A stretch of 7,066 bases of DNA from JBFXDW01 sp050180745 (GTDB lineage: Bacteria > Pseudomonadota > Alphaproteobacteria > UBA9219), in contig JBFXDW010000090.1 in assembly GCA_050180745.1 (NCBI GenBank), positions 1 through 7,066 of the forward strand, in the 5' to 3' direction. Position 1 is the first letter of the stretch, and each line of letters begins with the position of its first letter. The position numbers and the translations under genes were made by a program. Positions 4,697 through 7,066 of the stretch are shown piece by piece. The notes beneath the pieces were generated by a model. It worked only from the letters and a program-made list of their open reading frames with translations. It was not told where the DNA came from and did not search any database.

Positions 4697-5465
4697 GAGA
4701 GAACCTTTTGCAAAAAACGGCACCCATGAAAGGCCAAACGAGGGGGCATCTGCTGCCCCCTGCGCAGCCTGATACGATTGAGATATTTCTGCCGCTCAAA
4801 CCAAGTCGATTTGGAGGCCGCAAATATCTTGTCGCCCCTGATGGCGCGACTGTTCCTACGGCAGCCACGCACAAAGCCTTTCTTCTGTTGCGAGCAATGC
4901 CATCTCCCGAATAATACATCTGCGCTAAATTATACATTGCATTGATGTTATTTCTTTTGATTGCTTCTTCATACCAACGAATTGCTTCTTTAGAATCTTT
5001 CTGAATGCTTTTCTTGTCTCCTTTATAAAAGTTTCCCACGGAATTCATCGCGTCCGCATTTCCTTGATTGGCGGCCATTTTGTACCATTTAAGCGCCTCG
5101 GTCTGACTTGCTTGAACGCCTCTCCCAAACTCATAAGCCCGGCCGAGAAGAAACTGAGCATCTGCGTTTCCATGAATTGCGGCTTCTAGCCAAGCCTGAA
5201 CAGCCTTGCTGTCGCTAAATGCAATTCCCCGCCCATCCTGATAAGCTAACCCAAGATAGTATTGGGCTGCTGCATAATCATAAACCTCTTCGCTCTTTTT
5301 CGGACCCTCTTTGATTTTTGAGCCGTTGACAATTGTGTTGTGATCTCCAGCAACGTTGATCGTCGCAGCCTCAATGCTGTTCTGTGAGCCTCCATCGGTT
5401 GCGATTGTCGTTGCGCCCGCCCCAGAATTCCTTACTGACACCTTTTCTGATGATAAAGAAAACAT
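4668..5465 (-). CDS. Sel1-repeat (TPR-like) protein, damaged at both ends
   Basis: The open frame from the ATG at 5465 gives 265 residues. Residues 1-60 are low in structure, with Asn/Thr-rich stretches (SIEAATINVAGDHNTIV) seen in some secreted or surface proteins. Residues about 64-197 are Sel1 repeats, each some 36 long: YYLGLAYQDGRGIAFSDSKA, FLLGRAYEFGRGVQASQTEA, NSVGNFYKGD...KEAIRWYEEA, and a partial YNLAQMYYSGDGIARNRRKA. Sel1 repeats form alpha-solenoids for protein-protein contacts. After residue 197 (near 4875) the sequence is antisense of the + strand recombinase-associated remnant, so the last 68 residues are not native. Upstream, the same frame continues past a TGA (5472-5474) into a membrane anchor. 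The gene is therefore probably a pseudogene, though a product from 5465 could still be made. Confidence 0.65.
   Translation of the reverse strand: MFSLSSEKVSVRNSGAGATTIATDGGSQNSIEAATINVAGDHNTIVNGSKIKEGPKKSEEVYDYAAAQYYLGLAYQDGRGIAFSDSKAVQAWLEAAIHGNADAQFLLGRAYEFGRGVQASQTEALKWYKMAANQGNADAMNSVGNFYKGDKKSIQKDSKEAIRWYEEAIKRNNINAMYNLAQMYYSGDGIARNRRKALCVAAVGTVAPSGATRYLRPPNRLGLSGRNISIVSGCAGGSRCPLVWPFMGAVFCKRFSLILSLFVSC
4693..4914 (+). pseudogene. N-terminal remnant of a recombinase-associated small protein
   Basis: Starting at the ATG that overlaps the previous stop, the frame reads through TIEIFLPLKPSRFGGRKYLV and APDGATVP. The pattern 'I.I.LPL....GGRK.IVAPDG' recalls, from memory, small proteins encoded next to serine recombinases in alphaproteobacterial mobile elements, where an HTH region follows. 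Here the frame breaks at about 4878: the last 12 or so codons to the TAA at 4912-4914 are antisense of the Sel1-repeat gene. About 62 codons are therefore genuine and the HTH part is gone. The family assignment is a recollection, not a computed match. The G+C-rich character differs from the Sel1 gene it abuts. Confidence 0.35.
4741..4761. repeat. Perfect GC-rich inverted repeat
   Basis: AGGGGGCA at 4741-4748 and TGCCCCCT at 4754-4761 form a perfect 8-bp stem with a 5-base loop. It lies inside the recombinase-associated remnant and has no T-run on either strand. It may be a protein-binding site or a trace of an element end. Confidence 0.4.
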
Positions 5466-5471
5466 GCCCGA

Positions 5472-5540
5472 TCAGAAAGGTGAGCTGATGAGAGCTATGA
5501 TTATCGGGATAATAATTTTTCTGTTTTTGTACCAAGCCAC
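5472..5540 (-). pseudogene. Detached membrane-anchor start of the Sel1 gene
   Basis: A GTG at 5540, ten bases after an AGGAG (5551-5555), opens a frame reading MAWYKNRKIIIPIIIALISS followed by PF and a TGA at codon 23. It is exactly in frame with the Sel1-repeat frame that restarts two codons later (SGMFSLSSEK). The peptide has the classic shape of an N-terminal signal anchor: positive residues, then about 14 hydrophobic ones. I infer that the original protein began here and was held in the inner membrane, and that the TGA is a nonsense mutation. A sequencing error or readthrough would look the same. Confidence 0.5.
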
Positions 5541-5887
5541 TTCGATTTTTCTCCTGCCAGCTTCCTCCGCCTACCACACGACATAATAGCACAACAAAAA
5601 GCAATGGACGATGGTTCAACGAAAATAAGGCACAAAGTTTCTAACCCTTCCGGTTACCATTTGTTGATTCTCCTCCAAATGGCCTAAGTCATTGAAAAAG
5701 TGCGTCTTGACTAAATTGAAAAAGTCAGGACGTAACAGCGAGAAACCCTCAACAGCGAGGAGAAAAGGGCCTAAAATGACGTTTTCGGGAGGAATAGGAA
5801 GTCAGGACAAATTCTAAAAATCGTCTTATTTCATATAGTTATAGGGAATAACCGCATATCGCAGCGAGTCTTTATAAACTTTGAAAA
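5541..5887. other. Gene-poor stretch with short direct repeats
   Basis: I find no convincing gene in this stretch. ATTGAAAAAGT occurs at 5691-5701 and 5715-5725, AACAGCGAG at 5734-5742 and 5751-5759, and AAGTCAGGAC at 5722-5731 and 5799-5808. On the - strand the block reads like the end of a transposable element (CTTTTTCAAT next to TTAGGCC), but no matching far end is seen. It may be IS debris or a decayed non-coding region. Confidence 0.35.
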
Positions 5888-5910
5888 TGGCGGAGCGGAC
5901 GTGACCCGAA
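5888..5910 (-). other. Partial tRNA-Asp 3' end: probable integration attachment site
   Basis: Read on the - strand, these 23 bases end in CGTCCGCTCCGCCA, preceded by TTCGGGTCA. They correspond to the T-loop, the 3' T-stem and the acceptor strand with CCA of a bacterial tRNA-Asp; E. coli tRNA-Asp differs at three of the 23 positions. CCGCTCC pairs perfectly with the GGAGCGG expected at the 5' end of tRNA-Asp. Upstream of the T-loop the likeness stops, so there is no whole tRNA here. Such 3'-end copies are left by elements that integrate into tRNA genes. From its orientation, the element and the intact tRNA would lie to the right, on the Fic side. Confidence 0.5.
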
Positions 5911-5934
5911 ACGAACACTCTCCCTTTTAAGTTA

Positions 5935-5949
5935 TTGATTTATAATCAA
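5935..5949. other. AT-rich hairpin downstream of the Fic gene
   Basis: TTGATT at 5935-5940 and AATCAA at 5944-5949 form a 6-bp stem with a 3-base loop, 20 bases beyond the Fic stop. It is AT-only apart from one pair, and no clean T-run follows, so it is a weak terminator at best. An AGTGGGCAC box (- strand, 5951-5959) beside it may be an integrase arm site. Confidence 0.25.
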
Positions 5950-5968
5950 CGTGCCCACTGCAAATCAG

Positions 5969-7051
5969 CTATCCTCGCTCATACCAGGTCCCCTTGCCTG
6001 TACCATATTGCTTAAGGTGTTTTGCTAATACCAATGTTTGCAGATTTTTTTTGACGGTGTTTCTGTTAGCCCCTGTCAGCCCTACAATCTGACCAATTGT
6101 GATACGACCCTGTTCTTTAGCAAGTTCAAGGATGCTAACAGAAAGCGCAGACAATGAGCCTATGACTATGCGCTCACGTTCAATCTTTTTCTCTAATCTT
6201 TCTTTCTGTTGCTTCAGTGCCTTCAGAAAATAAATCACCCATGGAGTCCATTCAGGTTTATTACTGCGTATTGTTCCTTGGGTTTTGCGCAGCGCTATAT
6301 AATAGGCTTCTTTCGTTTGTTCAATCACGCTTTCTAAAGAACTGTAAGGCACATAAGCATAACCACCGCGCAGCAACAGTAACGTCGTTAAAACACGTGA
6401 CAGTCTACCATTCCCATCCTGAAACGGATGAATAGCCAAAAACACTACAACAAAAACAGCAATAACCAAAAGTGGGTGTACTGTTTTCTTTTCTAATGCG
6501 TGTTCGGTCCATTGAGTAAGTTCTGTCATAAGGCGCGGTGTTTCGAAAGGAGACGCTGTTTCAAAAACAACCCCTATTTCATTTCCGTCCGCATCAAAAG
6601 CGCTAACATGATTTGTATTGGTTTTGTAACCACCACGATGCCGTTCATCCTTATTGCTATACACCAATAAATCACGATGGAGTTGTTTGATATGATTTTC
6701 CGTTAGCGTGATAGAGTCTGCATGAGCAAAGACCGTTTCCATAACTTCTGCATAACTTGCGATTTCTTGTTCATCGCGCGTTTCAAACTTTTTAATGTCT
6801 AAATTTGAAAGAAGCGCCGCGACTTCTCTATCAGAAAGCCTGCTCCCTTCAATGCGCGTTGAAGACCCAATACTCTCGATAGTCGCCACGCGACGTAAAG
6901 CAGAAAGGCGTTCTGGTGCCAATGTCCCAAGTGCCTTCCACGCGCCCTTGAACTCATCGAGTTCAGCAATGAGTGAGAGGATTTCAGGGGTAATTTTGAA
7001 TGATGATATATTTATAGCCATACCCATAATTATACCCATATATACCCACAA
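5969..7051 (-). CDS. Fic-domain protein AMP-transferase (class II, with C-terminal winged helix)
   Basis: Numbered from a TTG at 7051, the product has 360 residues. The Fic signature HPFQDGNGRLSR is at 208-219; His208 is the catalytic base and the DGNGR loop holds the nucleotide phosphates. The flap region GGYKTNTNHV is at 140-149. At 64-69 STRIEG matches the inhibitory motif (S/T)xxxE(G/N), placed before the Fic core as in class II members, where its Glu blocks ATP binding until released. A C-terminal winged-helix domain (about 296-358, with ITIGQIVGLTGANRNTVKKN) suggests DNA binding or self-regulation. Such proteins transfer AMP to Ser/Thr/Tyr of target proteins in the cytoplasm; the target is unknown. 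The start is unclear: in-frame ATGs stand at 7039, 7027 and 7021, none with a good ribosome site. MAINISSFKITPEI, from 7021, looks most natural. The gene appears intact. Confidence 0.88.
   Translation of the reverse strand: MWVYMGIIMGMAINISSFKITPEILSLIAELDEFKGAWKALGTLAPERLSALRRVATIESIGSSTRIEGSRLSDREVAALLSNLDIKKFETRDEQEIASYAEVMETVFAHADSITLTENHIKQLHRDLLVYSNKDERHRGGYKTNTNHVSAFDADGNEIGVVFETASPFETPRLMTELTQWTEHALEKKTVHPLLVIAVFVVVFLAIHPFQDGNGRLSRVLTTLLLLRGGYAYVPYSSLESVIEQTKEAYYIALRKTQGTIRSNKPEWTPWVIYFLKALKQQKERLEKKIERERIVIGSLSALSVSILELAKEQGRITIGQIVGLTGANRNTVKKNLQTLVLAKHLKQYGTGKGTWYERG
7020..7048 (-). repeat. Three TGGGTAT boxes over the Fic start
   Basis: TGGGTAT on the - strand (ATACCCA on +) occurs at 7020-7026, 7032-7038 and 7042-7048, with start-to-start distances of 12 and 10 bases, close to one helical turn. 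They overlap the possible start codons of the Fic gene. They could be a protein-binding array, perhaps for the protein's own winged helix, or a small sequence expansion. Confidence 0.35.
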
Positions 7052-7066
7052 ATCAAGCTAAATCAC

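Noticed and set aside
5371..5619. 82-codon - strand frame starting at TTG with a hydrophobic beginning
   Set aside because: It overlaps the Sel1 frame in another register and shows no family pattern; the GTG-started anchor in the Sel1 frame explains the same stretch better.
1..7066. CRISPR array, rRNA or complete tRNA gene
   Set aside because: No regularly spaced identical repeats and no rRNA-like sequence are visible; only the 3' end of a tRNA is present.

Overview
The window is an accessory, partly decayed stretch of a bacterial chromosome. A MurF-type cell-wall ligase, a Sel1-repeat protein, a Fic enzyme and IS3/IS630 debris point to a Gram-negative host. Alphaproteobacteria is my best guess, from the style of the IS remnants and the tRNA-Asp-like fragment, but the sequence does not prove it. 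The host genes look AT-rich, while the IS debris at about 1300-2100 is visibly GC-richer, so it came from another source.

Layout, left to right. (1) 1-991, + strand: the tail of an unrecognised reading frame, then an intact PIG-L/LmbE-type zinc deacetylase. (2) 992-2180: a graveyard holding an XRE-type HTH fragment, an IS3-family remnant (orfA with an internal TGA, orfB cut short), and the first 85 codons of an IS630-type transposase joined to it head-on at 1856. (3) 2282-4435, - strand: a hypothetical 107-aa gene, a 23-codon ORF overlapping its stop, an intact MurF-type Mur ligase with an extra Cys-rich tail, and a small Cys-rich protein 14 bases further on. (4) 4550-4880, + strand: two short frames joined by an ATGA overlap, cut at about 4878. 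The second resembles a small protein that travels with site-specific recombinases. (5) 4875-5540, - strand: a Sel1-repeat gene with a membrane anchor, broken by a TGA after the anchor and cut at its 3' end. (6) 5541-5968: no gene, several short repeats, and a 23-base copy of the 3' end of a tRNA-Asp, probably an attachment-site scar. (7) 5969-7051, - strand: an intact Fic-domain AMP-transferase with an N-terminal inhibitory motif and a C-terminal winged helix.

The two most likely functional enzymes in the left half are the PIG-L deacetylase and the Mur ligase. They converge on the IS debris and could have belonged to one sugar or peptide-conjugate pathway, but nothing here proves the link. 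The tRNA scar next to the Fic gene suggests that the right side belongs to an integrated element extending beyond the window. I see no clearly new defence or biosynthetic system. The most unusual points are the Cys-rich tail on the Mur ligase beside a Cys-rich small gene, and the attachment-site scar.
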